Assembly: GCF_900116445.1 (NCBI RefSeq)
Contig: NZ_FPBH01000006.1
Location: 1-64,000 of the forward strand
DNA length: 64,000 nt
Source: Paraburkholderia aspalathi
GTDB lineage: Bacteria > Pseudomonadota > Gammaproteobacteria > Burkholderiales > Burkholderiaceae
Reading direction: 5' to 3'
The position numbers and the translations under genes were made by a program. The notes beneath the pieces are model-generated. The model did no database searches and was not told the origin of the DNA. It saw only the letters and a program-made list of their open reading frames with translations. Positions 23,611 through 33,661 of the stretch are shown here, piece after piece (the first letter of the stretch is position 1; every line of letters starts with the position of its first letter).

Positions 23611-24999
23611 ATGGCAGTCAGCGTGTTCGACCTCTTCAAAATCGGCATTGGTCCGTCCAGTTCGCATACGGTCGGGCCGATGCGTGCGGCGCTGATGTTC
23701 GCGCAAGGGCTCGAACGCGACGGGCTGCTTGGCGCGACGGCATCGGTGAAAGTGGATCTGTATGGGTCGCTCGGCGCGACCGGCAAGGGTCACGGCACCG
23801 ATCGCGGCGTGATGCTCGGCCTGATGGGCGATGCCCCTGACACCGTCGATCCGGACACGATCGCACAGCGGCTCGAAGCGGTAAAGGCGTCGCGCAAGCT
23901 CGCCTTGCTCGGCACGCACGACGTGCCGTTCGTCCAGAAAGATCACATTTCGTTTCTTCGCCAGGCGCTGGCCGAGCATCCGAACGGCCTGAAACTCCGC
24001 GCGCTCGATGCACAAGGCGAGACGCTGCGCGAGTCGACCTATCTGTCGGTGGGCGGCGGTTTCGTGGTGACGGCGGGCGCGCCGAACACGAAGGTGCTGA
24101 GCGCCGTCGAACAATTGCCGCATTCGTTCCGCAGCGGCAACGAATTACTCGCGCTGTGCAAATCCACCGGCAAGAGCATCGCGCAATTGATGTGGGAAAA
24201 CGAACGCGTCTGGCATACCGAAGAAGAGACGCGTGCGGGCTTGCTGAAGATCTGGAATGTGATGCAGTCGTGTGTATCGCGCGGTTGCGGTATCAACAAT
24301 CCGGATGCCGACGGCCACTTGCCCGGTCCGTTCCAGGTGAAGCGCCGCGCGCCGCAGTTGTATCGCGCGTTGTCGGGCAATCCTGAGCTGGCGCTGCGTG
24401 ATCCACTTTCGATGGTCGACTGGATCAATCTCTACGCCATCGCCGTGAATGAAGAAAACGCTGCGGGCGGCCGCGTGGTCACGGCGCCGACTAACGGCGC
24501 GGCCGGAATCATCCCGGCGGTGCTGCATTACTACACGCGCTTCATGCCGGGCTCGAACGAGCAGGGTGTGATCGACTTCCTGATGACGGCGGCGGCAATC
24601 GGCATTCTGTACAAGCTGAATGCGTCGATTTCAGGCGCGGAAGTGGGATGCCAGGGTGAAGTGGGCGTGGCCTGCTCGATGGCCGCGGGTGGGCTCGCCG
24701 CGGTGATGGGCGGCACGCCTGAGCAAGTCGAGAATGCTGCCGAGATCGGCATGGAACATAACCTCGGGCTGACGTGCGATCCGGTCGGCGGGATGGTGCA
24801 GATTCCGTGTATCGAACGCAATGCGATGGGCTCGGTGAAAGCCGTGAATGCCGCGCGAATGGCGCTGCGCGGCGACGGCACGCATTACGTGTCGCTGGAC
24901 TCTGTAATCAAGACGATGATGCAGACCGGCGCCGATATGAAGACGAAGTACAAGGAAACGTCCCGCGGTGGGTTGGCGGTGAATATTGTGGAGTGTTGA
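23611..24999 (+). CDS. sdaA: L-serine ammonia-lyase (iron-sulfur)
   Basis: A 462-aa single-chain enzyme. The N-terminal beta domain has [18 protein letters not shown]. The alpha domain has [18 protein letters not shown], with cysteines for the 4Fe-4S cluster ([15 protein letters not shown] and LTCDPVGG). It converts L-serine to pyruvate and ammonia. Coming after gcvTHP it completes a glycine-to-serine-to-pyruvate route. GGGAGC precedes the ATG, and it lies 28 bp from the previous gene, so it may be part of the same transcript. Confidence 0.95.
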   Translation: MAVSVFDLFKIGIGPSSSHTVGPMRAALMFAQGLERDGLLGATASVKVDLYGSLGATGKGHGTDRGVMLGLMGDAPDTVDPDTIAQRLEAVKASRKLALLGTHDVPFVQKDHISFLRQALAEHPNGLKLRALDAQGETLRESTYLSVGGGFVVTAGAPNTKVLSAVEQLPHSFRSGNELLALCKSTGKSIAQLMWENERVWHTEEETRAGLLKIWNVMQSCVSRGCGINNPDADGHLPGPFQVKRRAPQLYRALSGNPELALRDPLSMVDWINLYAIAVNEENAAGGRVVTAPTNGAAGIIPAVLHYYTRFMPGSNEQGVIDFLMTAAAIGILYKLNASISGAEVGCQGEVGVACSMAAGGLAAVMGGTPEQVENAAEIGMEHNLGLTCDPVGGMVQIPCIERNAMGSVKAVNAARMALRGDGTHYVSLDSVIKTMMQTGADMKTKYKETSRGGLAVNIVEC

Positions 25000-25061
25000 G
25001 AACACAACGACCCGACCGGACCGATCGCACCCCCATCGCAACGCCTGGAGGCTTCATCGCA

Positions 25062-26777
25062 ATGCCGCTCGCTTCTGAATCTTCTTCCACTGCGCAAACT
25101 ACCGGCGCACGTCTCGTCGTCGACGCCTTGCTGACGCACGGCGTCGAACGTGTTTTCTGCGTACCCGGCGAGAGCTTTCTCGCGGTGCTCGATTCGCTGC
25201 ACGACGAAACAGATCGCATCCAGACCATCGTCTGCCGGCACGAAGCGGCGGCCGCGAACATGGCTGAAGCCGTCGGTAAATTGACCGGACGTCCGGGTGT
25301 CGCGATCGTCACGCGCGGCCCCGGTGCGACGCATGCATCGATCGGCGTGCACACCGCGTTTCAGGACTCGACGCCGATGATCCTGCTGATCGGTCAGTGC
25401 GCGCGTGAGCATCTCGATCGCGAGGCCTTTCAGGAAATCGACTACCGGCGCATGTTCGGTCAGATGGCGAAATGGGTCGCGCAAATCGACGATCCGAAAC
25501 GCATTCCCGAGTATCTGAGTCATGCGTTTCACACGGCGACGTCGGGGCGTCCGGGGCCGGTCGTGTTGTCGTTGCCGGAAGATGTGTTGAGCGAAGCGTG
25601 TGATCTTGTTGCTGGCGCACCCGCGTACAAACGTGTGGCGGCGTCGCCGTCTGCGGCGCAGATGGACGAGTTGCGTCGATTGCTGGAAGGCGCGCAACGG
25701 CCGATGGTCATTGCCGGCGGCAGCGGTTGGACGCCTGCGGCATGTGCCGATCTGCAACGCTTCGTCGAGAATTGGCAATTGCCGATCGGCCTCGCGTTCC
25801 GCTTTCAAGACACGCTCGACAACGAGCATCCGAATTACGCGGGTGATGTCGGGCTCGGTATCAATCCGGCGCTGGCTCAACGTATCCGCGATGCGGACCT
25901 GCTGCTCACGCTCGGTCCACGGCTAGGCGAAGCGACGACCAACGGCTACACGCTTCTCGATATTCCGAAGACCAAACAAACGTTGGTGCATGTGCATCAA
26001 GGTGCGGAAGAACTCGGGCGTGTGTACGCGGCGGATCTGCCGATTGTCTCCGGCATGCCGGAACTTGCAGCATTGCTTGCGGCGTTGAAACCGTCTTCCG
26101 GCAAGCTCGCATGGGCCGGCGCTGCGGAAGAAGCGCATCGCGCGTATCTCGACTGGCGCAAGCCGCGCCAGATTCCCGGCGACGTGCAAATGGGCGAAGT
26201 GATCCAGCAATTGCGCGCGCATCTACCGGAAGACGCGATCCTCACGAACGGTGCGGGCAACTACGCAACGTGGCTGCATCGGCATTTCTCGTATCGGCAT
26301 TTCCGCTCGCAACTCGCGCCGACCAGTGGCGCGATGGGGTACGGTGTCCCAGCGGCGATTGCGGCGAAGTCGATGTATCCGCAACGCGCCGTGGTCGCAT
26401 TAGCCGGCGACGGCTGCTTCATGATGTCCGCGCAAGAACTCGCGACGGCAATGCAATACGACTTGCATGTGATTTTCATCGTCGTGAATAACAGCCACTT
26501 CGGCACGATCCGGATGCATCAGGAACGGCACTATCCGAATCGTGTGCATGGCACCGGTCTCACGAATCCGGACTTCGCGGCATTCGCAAAGTCGTTCGGC
26601 GCACATGGTGAGACGGTGGAGCGGACTGAAGATTTTCTGCCGGCGTTGCAGCGTTCTCTGGAAGCGAAGCGCGCGGCAGTGATCGAGATTCGCATGCCGC
26701 AGGAGGCGAGTACGCCGGGCGCGACGTTGGAGCAGATTCGCGAGCAGGGGAGGAAGCTGCGCGGAGAGACGGCTTAG
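25062..26777 (+). CDS. thiamine-diphosphate enzyme, acetolactate-synthase-like
   Basis: A 571-aa protein with the three ThDP-enzyme domains. The N-terminal pyrimidine domain has the catalytic glutamate in RHEAAAANMAEAVGKLTG. The middle domain is at about residues 200-340. The C-terminal domain binds the diphosphate and magnesium through GDGCFMMSAQEL and ends that motif with VNNSHFGT. Members include acetolactate synthase catalytic subunits, benzaldehyde lyase and oxalyl-CoA decarboxylase-like enzymes. No regulatory IlvH-type subunit is nearby, so a catabolic role is more likely than isoleucine/valine synthesis. The start at 25062 follows GGAGG by ten bases. Confidence 0.85.
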   Translation: MPLASESSSTAQTTGARLVVDALLTHGVERVFCVPGESFLAVLDSLHDETDRIQTIVCRHEAAAANMAEAVGKLTGRPGVAIVTRGPGATHASIGVHTAFQDSTPMILLIGQCAREHLDREAFQEIDYRRMFGQMAKWVAQIDDPKRIPEYLSHAFHTATSGRPGPVVLSLPEDVLSEACDLVAGAPAYKRVAASPSAAQMDELRRLLEGAQRPMVIAGGSGWTPAACADLQRFVENWQLPIGLAFRFQDTLDNEHPNYAGDVGLGINPALAQRIRDADLLLTLGPRLGEATTNGYTLLDIPKTKQTLVHVHQGAEELGRVYAADLPIVSGMPELAALLAALKPSSGKLAWAGAAEEAHRAYLDWRKPRQIPGDVQMGEVIQQLRAHLPEDAILTNGAGNYATWLHRHFSYRHFRSQLAPTSGAMGYGVPAAIAAKSMYPQRAVVALAGDGCFMMSAQELATAMQYDLHVIFIVVNNSHFGTIRMHQERHYPNRVHGTGLTNPDFAAFAKSFGAHGETVERTEDFLPALQRSLEAKRAAVIEIRMPQEASTPGATLEQIREQGRKLRGETA

Positions 26778-26927
26778 CGAAAAAAGGCTTGTGGGCAATA
26801 TCCCTCGGCACAGGCGAGTCTTAAGTCGAATTTTTGACGTACAGCAGACTTACCATGCGATCACCTTGTGCAGCGTTTGACGAATCGGCTACGGTAGCCA
26901 TTCGTCTGAACGATTCAAGGAGTCGGT

Positions 26928-27194
26928 ATGCTGAAGGCTGCTGTATTTGCAGGTGCGCTGGGATTGTCGAGCGCGGTGTTCGCGATGGGCGAGTCCTGTC
27001 CAGTTCATCCAACGGCAGAATGGATGAAGGAGAGTGACGCCCGTGCGCAAATCGAAGCGCAAGGCTATAAGATCGCGAAGTTCGAGATCGACGATAACTG
27101 CTATGAGGTCGAGGCCTACAACCAGGACGGCAGAAGGATGGAGTTGAACTACGACACCAAGACGCTCGCTGTCATCCGGCAGAAGATCGACTGA
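26928..27194 (+). CDS. small secreted PepSY-domain protein
   Basis: An 88-aa protein with a signal peptide (MLKAAVFAGALGLSSAVFA, cleavage after VFA). The mature part is a single PepSY-like unit: DARAQIEAQGYKIAKFEIDDNCYEVEAYNQDGRRMELNYD is its core order, with two cysteines that could form a disulfide. Such domains bind or inhibit peptidases in the periplasm. AAGGAG precedes the ATG. A strong terminator follows. Confidence 0.8.
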   Translation: MLKAAVFAGALGLSSAVFAMGESCPVHPTAEWMKESDARAQIEAQGYKIAKFEIDDNCYEVEAYNQDGRRMELNYDTKTLAVIRQKID

Positions 27195-27222
27195 AGCCAT
27201 TGGCTCACGCAAGCAGCTGCAT

Positions 27223-27256
27223 AAAAGAGCCCCGCGGGAAAAACGGGGCTTTTTTA
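27223..27256 (+). terminator. Rho-independent terminator
   Basis: AGCCCCG pairs with CGGGGCT, flanked by AAAAG and a run of Ts. It ends the PepSY gene and may also work for the converging antitoxin-like gene. Confidence 0.9.
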
Positions 27257-27294
27257 CCTTCACGCTATAACCTGATTACCTGCCAAACGAACAA

Positions 27295-27927
27295 CTACGC
27301 GTATATCACCGACAACGCACCAAGCTCTTTCATCAACGCGGGCTTGTGCGATTCGATCACGTCGGTTTGGATTTGATAGATCACGGACTTGATGACTTCT
27401 GTCTGACTCATGGTCGTCTCGTGCATGAGTGTCTTGATATCTTCGGCGATGCGCGGCGTCACCTTCATCGAAAGCCGCCGCCGTGCAGCGCCGCGGCGCT
27501 CCTTGAAGCGCTCGGTCGCCGACTTATGTGCCTTAATCAACCGTGCCCGCGGATATTCACCGGATGCAAACCGGTGCAGATAGAGCGTCATGAGCACCTT
27601 GCGGAATTCGGTCGAGCTCGCGCTGTCGACCATATAAGCGGCCAGGTCGAGAACATCGAGATAAATGGCCGGCAGTTGTGCCTCAATCGGCCTGACTTCC
27701 TTCTGCCGCGCTTCGCGGACGGCTGGCGTGGATTGCGCTGGAATGGCGACCACGTGGTCACAGACGTCACACACCGCCGCGAGAATATTCTTCACCTCAC
27801 CTTTGCCGTCGCTGAAAGGTACGTCACGCCGCGCAAAGGTCGTGCTCACAAGCTGCTTGCAGTGATGGCAGATTGCCTTGCTTTTCTCGCCTTCTTCGTA
27901 GAGTTTCATCTTCATGGCTTCGCTCAC
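27295..27927 (-). CDS. MqsA-like antitoxin: zinc ribbon plus ribbon-helix-helix
   Basis: A 210-aa protein. An N-terminal zinc ribbon carries Cys20-x2-Cys23 and Cys53-x2-Cys56, with VPFSDGKGEV between, as in MqsA-type antitoxins. After a helical middle, residues about 151-188 (RLSMKVTPRI to MSQTEVIKSVIYQI) read like a ribbon-helix-helix DNA-binding domain rather than the Xre-type domain of MqsA. The start GTG at 27927 overlaps the stop of the toxin-like gene (GTGA); an ATG at 27915 is the alternative. The toxin-first order matches mqsRA. Expected role: neutralise the partner and repress the operon. Confidence 0.65.
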   Translation of the reverse strand: MSEAMKMKLYEEGEKSKAICHHCKQLVSTTFARRDVPFSDGKGEVKNILAAVCDVCDHVVAIPAQSTPAVREARQKEVRPIEAQLPAIYLDVLDLAAYMVDSASSTEFRKVLMTLYLHRFASGEYPRARLIKAHKSATERFKERRGAARRRLSMKVTPRIAEDIKTLMHETTMSQTEVIKSVIYQIQTDVIESHKPALMKELGALSVIYA

Positions 27928-28229
27928 TGGTGCACGCTGATAAACACGGTTTCCGGATTACCCACGAAGTAGAACTTCACGTACCAGCCACCCGACTCAA
28001 TGATATGAACATCTATTGCCGGCGCGTTGTGATGAGGTGACGAACTGTATTGTGTGCCATCGCTCTTCGTAATGAGATCCTCAACGAACTGAGCGGTGAC
28101 TTGCCCGGTCGACAGAAGGTTTTTCACGTTAATGGCAGAACGGGCCTCATGCTCGAACTTCCCGGATCTAAGCGCGGAGATCGCCGCGCGCTTCGCTTGC
28201 CTGTACTTGCTTGGTATCGACAACCACAC
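27924..28229 (-). CDS. MqsR-like toxin candidate
   Basis: A protein of about 101 aa, the size of MqsR (98 aa). The C-terminal run (IDVHIIESGGWYVKFYF, then VFISVH) follows the strand pattern of MqsR, and the first half has KFEHEARSAIN and TAQFVEDLI helices. MqsR is an mRNA interferase; catalytic residues cannot be confirmed here by eye. The start is uncertain: GTG 28229 directly follows a -10-like TATAAT (28240-28235 on this strand), so the message may be nearly leaderless; a TTG at 28223 is also possible. It overlaps the antitoxin gene by 4 bp. Confidence 0.6.
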   Translation of the reverse strand: MWLSIPSKYRQAKRAAISALRSGKFEHEARSAINVKNLLSTGQVTAQFVEDLITKSDGTQYSSSPHHNAPAIDVHIIESGGWYVKFYFVGNPETVFISVHQ

Positions 28230-28236
28230 CCCCGAT

Positions 28237-28256
28237 TATACGATATGTCTCGTATA
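28237..28256. promoter_or_regulatory. operator candidate over the toxin-antitoxin promoter
   Basis: A perfect inverted repeat with arms TATACGA and TCGTATA and six bases between. It overlaps the -10-like TATAAT of the minus-strand promoter, the classic position for autorepression by an antitoxin. Confidence 0.55.
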
Positions 28257-28365
28257 AAAAGCGCTTCGCTGATTTCGCGCCACCCGTGAGGATTGTCGAT
28301 GAATTTTTTTTCGGGAGAAGGCTAACTAATCGAGCTCACGCAGGCAGCACAAACTCGAAGAGCCA

Positions 28366-28390
28366 TAAAAAACCCCGCCGAAGCGGGGTT
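28366..28390 (-). terminator. Rho-independent terminator
   Basis: AACCCCGC pairs with GCGGGGTT around a 4-base loop; on the minus strand it runs into a T-tract. It ends the binding-protein gene at 28422. Confidence 0.92.
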
Positions 28391-28421
28391 CCTGACATCA
28401 AAGCGAACAGCGAAAAACCGC

Positions 28422-29570
28422 TTACTTCCCGCCCACGCTTTGCAGCGTCGTCCACTTGCCGTCGACAACCTTGTACAGCGTGATGCCGCCGTTCTTCAGG
28501 TCGCCCTTGCCGTCGTACGCGAGGTTCGCTGCCGTCACTGCCGGCATCGAGGTCTTCGCGAGCAGCGGCAGATACTTGGCCGGATCGGTCGAGTTAGCCT
28601 TCTTCATTGCGTCGAACATCGCCATTGCGCCGTCGTAAGCGTACGGCGAGTACGTTTGCACGTCTTCGTTGAAGCGCTTCTTGTACTTTGCGACGTAGTC
28701 CTTGCCGCCCGGCATTTCTTCCAGCGGCAGGCCGGCAAGCGATGCCACCGTGCCGTTCGCTGCGTCACCCGCGATCTGGATGAAGGTCGGCGTGTGGACC
28801 ATTTCGCCACCCATCAGCGGTGCCTTGATGCCCAGTGCCTTCATCTGCTTGACCATCGGTGCCGCTTGCGAATCCGCGCCGCCGTAATAGATCAGGTCCG
28901 GGTTGACCGACTTCAGCTTGGTCAGGATCGACTTGAAGTCGACAGCCTTGTCGTTCGTGTATTCACGATCGACGATCGAGCCGCCCGCTGCCTTCGCTGC
29001 CTTTTCGAACTGATCAGCCAGACCTTGGCCGTAAGCCGTGCGGTCGTCGACGATCGCGATCTTCTTCACGCCCAGGGTCTTCACCGCGAACGTGCCGGCA
29101 ACCGAACCTTGCTGCGTGTCGGACGTCATCATGCGGAACGTGGTCTTGAATCCTTGTTGCGTGTACTCAGGCGCCGTCGCCATTGCGATTTCGGGGATGC
29201 CCGCGTTCGCGTAGATGCGCGAAGCCGGAATCGTGGTGCCCGAGTTGAAGTGGCCGAGCATGCCCTTGATGCCGTCATCCACCAGCTTTTGTGCAACGGT
29301 CGTGCCGGTGCGCGGGTCAGCCTGGTCGTCGGCCGAATCCAGCACGAAGCGAACCGGCTTGCCGCCGATCACCGGCTTGGTGGCGTTCATGTCTTCCACA
29401 GCCAGCGTGATGCCGTTCTGGAAGTCCTTACCGTAGTGTGCCTGTGCGCCCGTCATCGGACCGGCAAAGCCGATCTTCACGTCTTCGGTCGATTGAGCGT
29501 TGGCCGTCCCCGCCAGCGACATTGCTGCAACCAGCGCTGCGCCTGCCAGCTGTTTCATTTTGTGTTGCAT
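28422..29570 (-). CDS. branched-chain-type amino acid ABC transporter binding protein
   Basis: A 382-aa periplasmic protein with a signal peptide (MKQLAGAALVAAMSLAGTANAQ). The type I periplasmic-binding fold follows: VKIGFAGPMTGAQAHYGKD, VRFVLDSADDQADPRTG, then KIAIVDDRTAYGQGLADQFEKA. It belongs to the LivJ/LivK group that binds Leu/Ile/Val or related amino acids. Start 29570 is chosen for AGGAGAAGCT upstream. It lies 89 bp after putA on the same strand with no clear terminator between, so proline or another PutA-related substrate is a possible ligand. No permease is adjacent; it may use the Liv permease elsewhere. Confidence 0.92.
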   Translation of the reverse strand: MQHKMKQLAGAALVAAMSLAGTANAQSTEDVKIGFAGPMTGAQAHYGKDFQNGITLAVEDMNATKPVIGGKPVRFVLDSADDQADPRTGTTVAQKLVDDGIKGMLGHFNSGTTIPASRIYANAGIPEIAMATAPEYTQQGFKTTFRMMTSDTQQGSVAGTFAVKTLGVKKIAIVDDRTAYGQGLADQFEKAAKAAGGSIVDREYTNDKAVDFKSILTKLKSVNPDLIYYGGADSQAAPMVKQMKALGIKAPLMGGEMVHTPTFIQIAGDAANGTVASLAGLPLEEMPGGKDYVAKYKKRFNEDVQTYSPYAYDGAMAMFDAMKKANSTDPAKYLPLLAKTSMPAVTAANLAYDGKGDLKNGGITLYKVVDGKWTTLQSVGGK

Positions 29571-29659
29571 AGCTTCTCCTTGGTACCAGGTGTGGATGGA
29601 GCGGTTTTTCGGGGTCGCCGTACCGCTTCCGTTTTTTTGAAGTAATCGATGAGGTTCGC

Positions 29660-32600
29660 TCAACCGATCGTCATCAAATTTGCATTGCCGCCTGCTGCTG
29701 CCGTATTCACGCTGACCGAGCGTTCCGTCAACAGACGCTCGAGCGCATAGTCCTCATCGCCGCTTTCCAGCGCGCCCGCCGCGACGCCCTGCACCGAAAC
29801 GATCGGTCCCGCACGTTTCGCGACTTCCTTCACCAGCGCCAGCAGTTCATCGCTATCGCCTTCGAACAGCACGGCGTCGAACGGTGTATCTGCGCTCTTC
29901 TTCACGCTTGCGTAAGACTTCAACGCGGCGGGCAGCTGCGACACCAATTGTTCACCAGCCGCACCTTCGAACAAGGCGCGATTTCCCGTAGCCAGTGCTG
30001 CGGCAAACTGCACGCGCGCACCGCTTGCCGTCGAGGCGATACACAGCACCGTGCCGCGCGCACCCAGCGTGTACGTGTTGCGCTCGCCCGTGGGCCCAGA
30101 CAATACCGCAGTTGCGCCCGCCGGCACATGCGACAGATAACCGTCGCAGCGCGCAGCCAGCACCGGTTGCTGTTCGCTAATCAGCCAGTCGCGCAGCGCC
30201 GTCAAGGCGGCGGACGGATTATCCCCGTTCACGCCGGCTTGCGGCACATCAACGATCAATGCATCGGCCAGCGACTTCGGCAACCCGGCCGGACGCGTCG
30301 CCAGCAAACGCTGCAGATACAGCGCACCACCTGCTTTCGGACCCGTGCCCGACAAACCTTCGCCACCGAACGGCTGAACACCCACCACCGCGCCGATCAC
30401 ATTGCGGTTCACGTAGATGTTGCCGACATGCGCGCGGCTGATCACGTGAGCGATCGTTTCGTCGATCCGCGTGTGAATGCCAAGCGTCAGGCCGTAGCCG
30501 GTCGTGCGAATCTGTTCGAGCAGCTTGTCCAGCTGGCTGCGGCGGTAACGCACCACATGCAGCACCGGGCCGAACACTTCACGCTTCAATTCGTCGATGC
30601 TGTCGAGTTCGATCAGCGTCGGCGGAACAAACGTGCCTTGTCCCGCGCCTTCCGGCATCGGCAGCTGCTCGACCTTGCGGCCTTTCTCGCGCATCGCCGC
30701 GACGTGCGCGTCGATACCGCGCTTTGCGTCGAGGTCGATGACCGGGCCGACGTCGATCGACAGGCGATCAGGATTGCCCACCGACAGTTCGCGCATCGCG
30801 CCCGTCAGCATTTCGAGCGTGCGGTCCGCGACATCTTCTTGTAGACAAAGAACGCGCAACGCGGAACACCGTTGACCGGCGGAGTCGAACGACGACTGCA
30901 GCACGTCCGCGACCACCTGTTCAGCGAGCGCCGAGGAATCGACGATCATCGCGTTCTGGCCGCCAGTTTCGGCGATCAGTGGAATCGGCTTGCCTTCCGG
31001 ATCGAGGCGATTCGAGAGCGTCTTGTTGATCAGACGCGCGACTTCGGTCGAACCGGTGAACATCACCGCCCGAGTGCGCGGATCGGCCACCAGCGCTGCG
31101 CCGACCGTTTCGCCGTTGCCGGGCAGCAGTTGCACCGCGCCCGCTGGCACGCCGGCTTCGCGCAGGATACGCACGGCTTGCGCGGCGATCAGCGGCGTTT
31201 GTTCGGCCGGTTTCGCGAGCACAGTGTTACCAGCAGCCAAAGCTGCAGCCACCTGGCCCATGAAAATCGCCAGCGGGAAGTTCCACGGGCTGATACAGAC
31301 CACCGGACCGAGCGGGCGATGCGTGTCGTTGGAGAACTCGTTGCGGATCTGCGTGGAGTAATAGCGCAGGAAATCGATCGCTTCGCGGATTTCTGCGACC
31401 GCGTTCGCCAGCGATTTACCGGCTTCACGGACCACGAGACCCATCAGCGTGTGCATCTGGGCTTCGAGCAGATCGGCGGCACGCGCGAGGCAATCGGCGC
31501 GGGCGTCGACCGGCGTCGCTTGCCAGATCGGTGCGGCGGCGACTGCGTGGGCCATGGCGGCGCTCACATGTTCCGAGGTCGCTTCCACCACAGTGCCGAC
31601 GAGGTCACGATGATCGGCCGGGTTGCGCACATCACGCGCGACACCCACGGCGATTTCGTTGTCTTCGAGCATAGGCGCCGCGCGCCACGGATGATGCGCG
31701 CTCGCCAGCAACGCCGACGACAGCGAAGCCAGACGATGTTCGTTCGACAAATCGAGGCCCATCGAATTGAGACGCTCGGCGCCGAACAGGTTGCGCGGCA
31801 ACGGAATCTTCGCGTGCGGCGCGCCGAGCGGGACGATCTTCGAGGCTTCGTCGGCCGGGTCGGCGATCAGGTCCTTGATCGCAACGCTTTCATCGGCGAT
31901 GCGGTTCACGAACGAGGTGTTCGCGCCGTTTTCCAGCAGGCGACGCACGAGGTATGCGAGCAGCGTTTCGTGCGTGCCGACCGGCGCATACACGCGGCAC
32001 GGACGGTTCAGCTTGTCGCGGCCGGTGACTTCCTCATACAGCGGTTCACCCATGCCGTGCAGGCATTGGAACTCGTACTGGCCGGGGTAGTAGTTATTGC
32101 CCGCGAGGTGATAGATCGCCGACAGCGTGTGCGCGTTGTGCGTGGCGAACTGTGGATAGACCGCGTCCGGCGCGCTAAGCAGCTTCTTCGCGCAGGCGAG
32201 GTAGGAGACGTCCGTGTAGATCTTGCGCGTGTAGACCGGATAGCCTTCGAGGCCGTCCACTTGTGCGCGCTTGATTTCGGTGTCCCAGTACGCGCCCTTC
32301 ACGAGGCGGACCATGATGCGGTGACGGCTGCGGCGCGCCAGATCGATCAGGTATTCGATCACGAACGGGCAGCGCTTCTGATACGCCTGCACCACGAAAC
32401 CAATGCCGTTCCAGCCAGCCAGTTCCGGATCGAAGCACAGCGCTTCGAGCAGATCGAGCGAGATTTCGAGGCGGTCGGCTTCTTCGGCGTCGATGTTCAG
32501 GCCGATGTCGTAGCGGCGCGCGAGGATCGCCAGCGAGCGGACGCGCGGCAGCAGTTCGCTCATCGTGCGTTCCTGCTGCGAACGCGAGTAGCGTGCGTGC

Positions 32601-33589
32601 AGCGCGGAGAGCTTGATCGAGATGCCCGGGCCTTCGTAAATGCCGCGGCCGCCGGCTGCCTTGCCGATCGCGTGGATCGCCTGTTCGTACGAGGCGTAAT
32701 AGCGTTGCGCGTCGGCTTCGGTGGTGGCCGCTTCGCCGAGCATGTCGTACGAGTAGCGGAAGCCGCGTGCTTCGTACTTGCGGCTGTTGGCGAGCGCTTC
32801 GGAGATGTTCTCGCCGGTGACGAACTGCTCGCCCATCAGGCGCATCGCCATATCGACGCCCTTACGGATCAGCGGCTCGCCGCCCTTCCCGATCAGACGC
32901 GTGAGCGCCGACGAGAGGCTCGCCTCACTGTTGGTCCCCACCAGCTTACCGGTGATCATCAGGCCCCACGTTGCGGCGTTGACGAACAGCGACGGCGCCT
33001 GGCCGACGTGCGATTTCCAGTCGCCCTTACTGATCTTGTCGCGGATCAGCGCGTCACGCGTGGCGCGATCCGGGATACGCAGCAGCGCTTCGGCGAGGCA
33101 CATCAGCGCCACGCCCTCCTGGCTCGACAGCGAAAACTCGTGGATCAGACCTTCGACGCCACCACCCTTGCTCTTGCCGCGCAGCGTTTCGACCAGCTTG
33201 CCGGCCATCGCCTGCACGTCGTCCGCGAGATTGGCCGGCAGACGCGCCTGGCCAAGAAGGAACGGCACGCACTCCGGCTCGGGACGGCGATACGCGGCGG
33301 TGATCGCCGCGCGCAGCACCGATTGCGGTTGCACGTTCTGCGCGAATTCGAGGAACGGATGCGACGCACCGTCTTCCTCGTGCTCCACCGCGGCGCCGTC
33401 AGCCAGATCGGCCGAGCCCGTGTGGCCCGACAATTCCGGCGGCAATTGGCCATGCTCGATTTTTTCGAGGTACGCGAAGATCGCCTGCTTGATCAGCCAG
33501 TGCGGAGTGCGTTCGAGCCGGGTGGCGGCATCTTTCAGCCGGGAACGCAGGAGGTCGTCGACCTTGACGCCAAGGGTGGTGCTAGCCAT
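29660..33589 (-). CDS. putA: trifunctional proline utilisation protein PutA
   Basis: A 1309-aa protein. The N-terminal ribbon-helix-helix domain (TTLGVKVDDLLRSRLKDAA) means it can repress its own gene. The proline dehydrogenase barrel covers about residues 220-540 (RGFRYSYDMLGEAATT, GLNIDAEEADRLEISLDL, RLVKGAYWDTEIKRAQ). The aldehyde dehydrogenase domain has SPWNFPLAIF, AETGGQNAMIVD and catalytic Cys in SAGQRCSALRV. It oxidises proline to glutamate through FAD and NAD, at the membrane. Start 33589 is chosen because AAGGAAAC precedes it and it begins the regulator domain. A strong hairpin lies 75-111 bp upstream in its likely leader. Confidence 0.97.
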   Translation of the reverse strand: MASTTLGVKVDDLLRSRLKDAATRLERTPHWLIKQAIFAYLEKIEHGQLPPELSGHTGSADLADGAAVEHEEDGASHPFLEFAQNVQPQSVLRAAITAAYRRPEPECVPFLLGQARLPANLADDVQAMAGKLVETLRGKSKGGGVEGLIHEFSLSSQEGVALMCLAEALLRIPDRATRDALIRDKISKGDWKSHVGQAPSLFVNAATWGLMITGKLVGTNSEASLSSALTRLIGKGGEPLIRKGVDMAMRLMGEQFVTGENISEALANSRKYEARGFRYSYDMLGEAATTEADAQRYYASYEQAIHAIGKAAGGRGIYEGPGISIKLSALHARYSRSQQERTMSELLPRVRSLAILARRYDIGLNIDAEEADRLEISLDLLEALCFDPELAGWNGIGFVVQAYQKRCPFVIEYLIDLARRSRHRIMVRLVKGAYWDTEIKRAQVDGLEGYPVYTRKIYTDVSYLACAKKLLSAPDAVYPQFATHNAHTLSAIYHLAGNNYYPGQYEFQCLHGMGEPLYEEVTGRDKLNRPCRVYAPVGTHETLLAYLVRRLLENGANTSFVNRIADESVAIKDLIADPADEASKIVPLGAPHAKIPLPRNLFGAERLNSMGLDLSNEHRLASLSSALLASAHHPWRAAPMLEDNEIAVGVARDVRNPADHRDLVGTVVEATSEHVSAAMAHAVAAAPIWQATPVDARADCLARAADLLEAQMHTLMGLVVREAGKSLANAVAEIREAIDFLRYYSTQIRNEFSNDTHRPLGPVVCISPWNFPLAIFMGQVAAALAAGNTVLAKPAEQTPLIAAQAVRILREAGVPAGAVQLLPGNGETVGAALVADPRTRAVMFTGSTEVARLINKTLSNRLDPEGKPIPLIAETGGQNAMIVDSSALAEQVVADVLQSSFDSAGQRCSALRVLCLQEDVADRTLEMLTGAMRELSVGNPDRLSIDVGPVIDLDAKRGIDAHVAAMREKGRKVEQLPMPEGAGQGTFVPPTLIELDSIDELKREVFGPVLHVVRYRRSQLDKLLEQIRTTGYGLTLGIHTRIDETIAHVISRAHVGNIYVNRNVIGAVVGVQPFGGEGLSGTGPKAGGALYLQRLLATRPAGLPKSLADALIVDVPQAGVNGDNPSAALTALRDWLISEQQPVLAARCDGYLSHVPAGATAVLSGPTGERNTYTLGARGTVLCIASTASGARVQFAAALATGNRALFEGAAGEQLVSQLPAALKSYASVKKSADTPFDAVLFEGDSDELLALVKEVAKRAGPIVSVQGVAAGALESGDEDYALERLLTERSVSVNTAAAGGNANLMTIG

Positions 33590-33661
33590 GTTTCCTTCTT
33601 CGGATACCAAACGAATTCGGTGGGAAAGACTAAAAGTTGGGCGAATCGTACGCCTCCAAAT

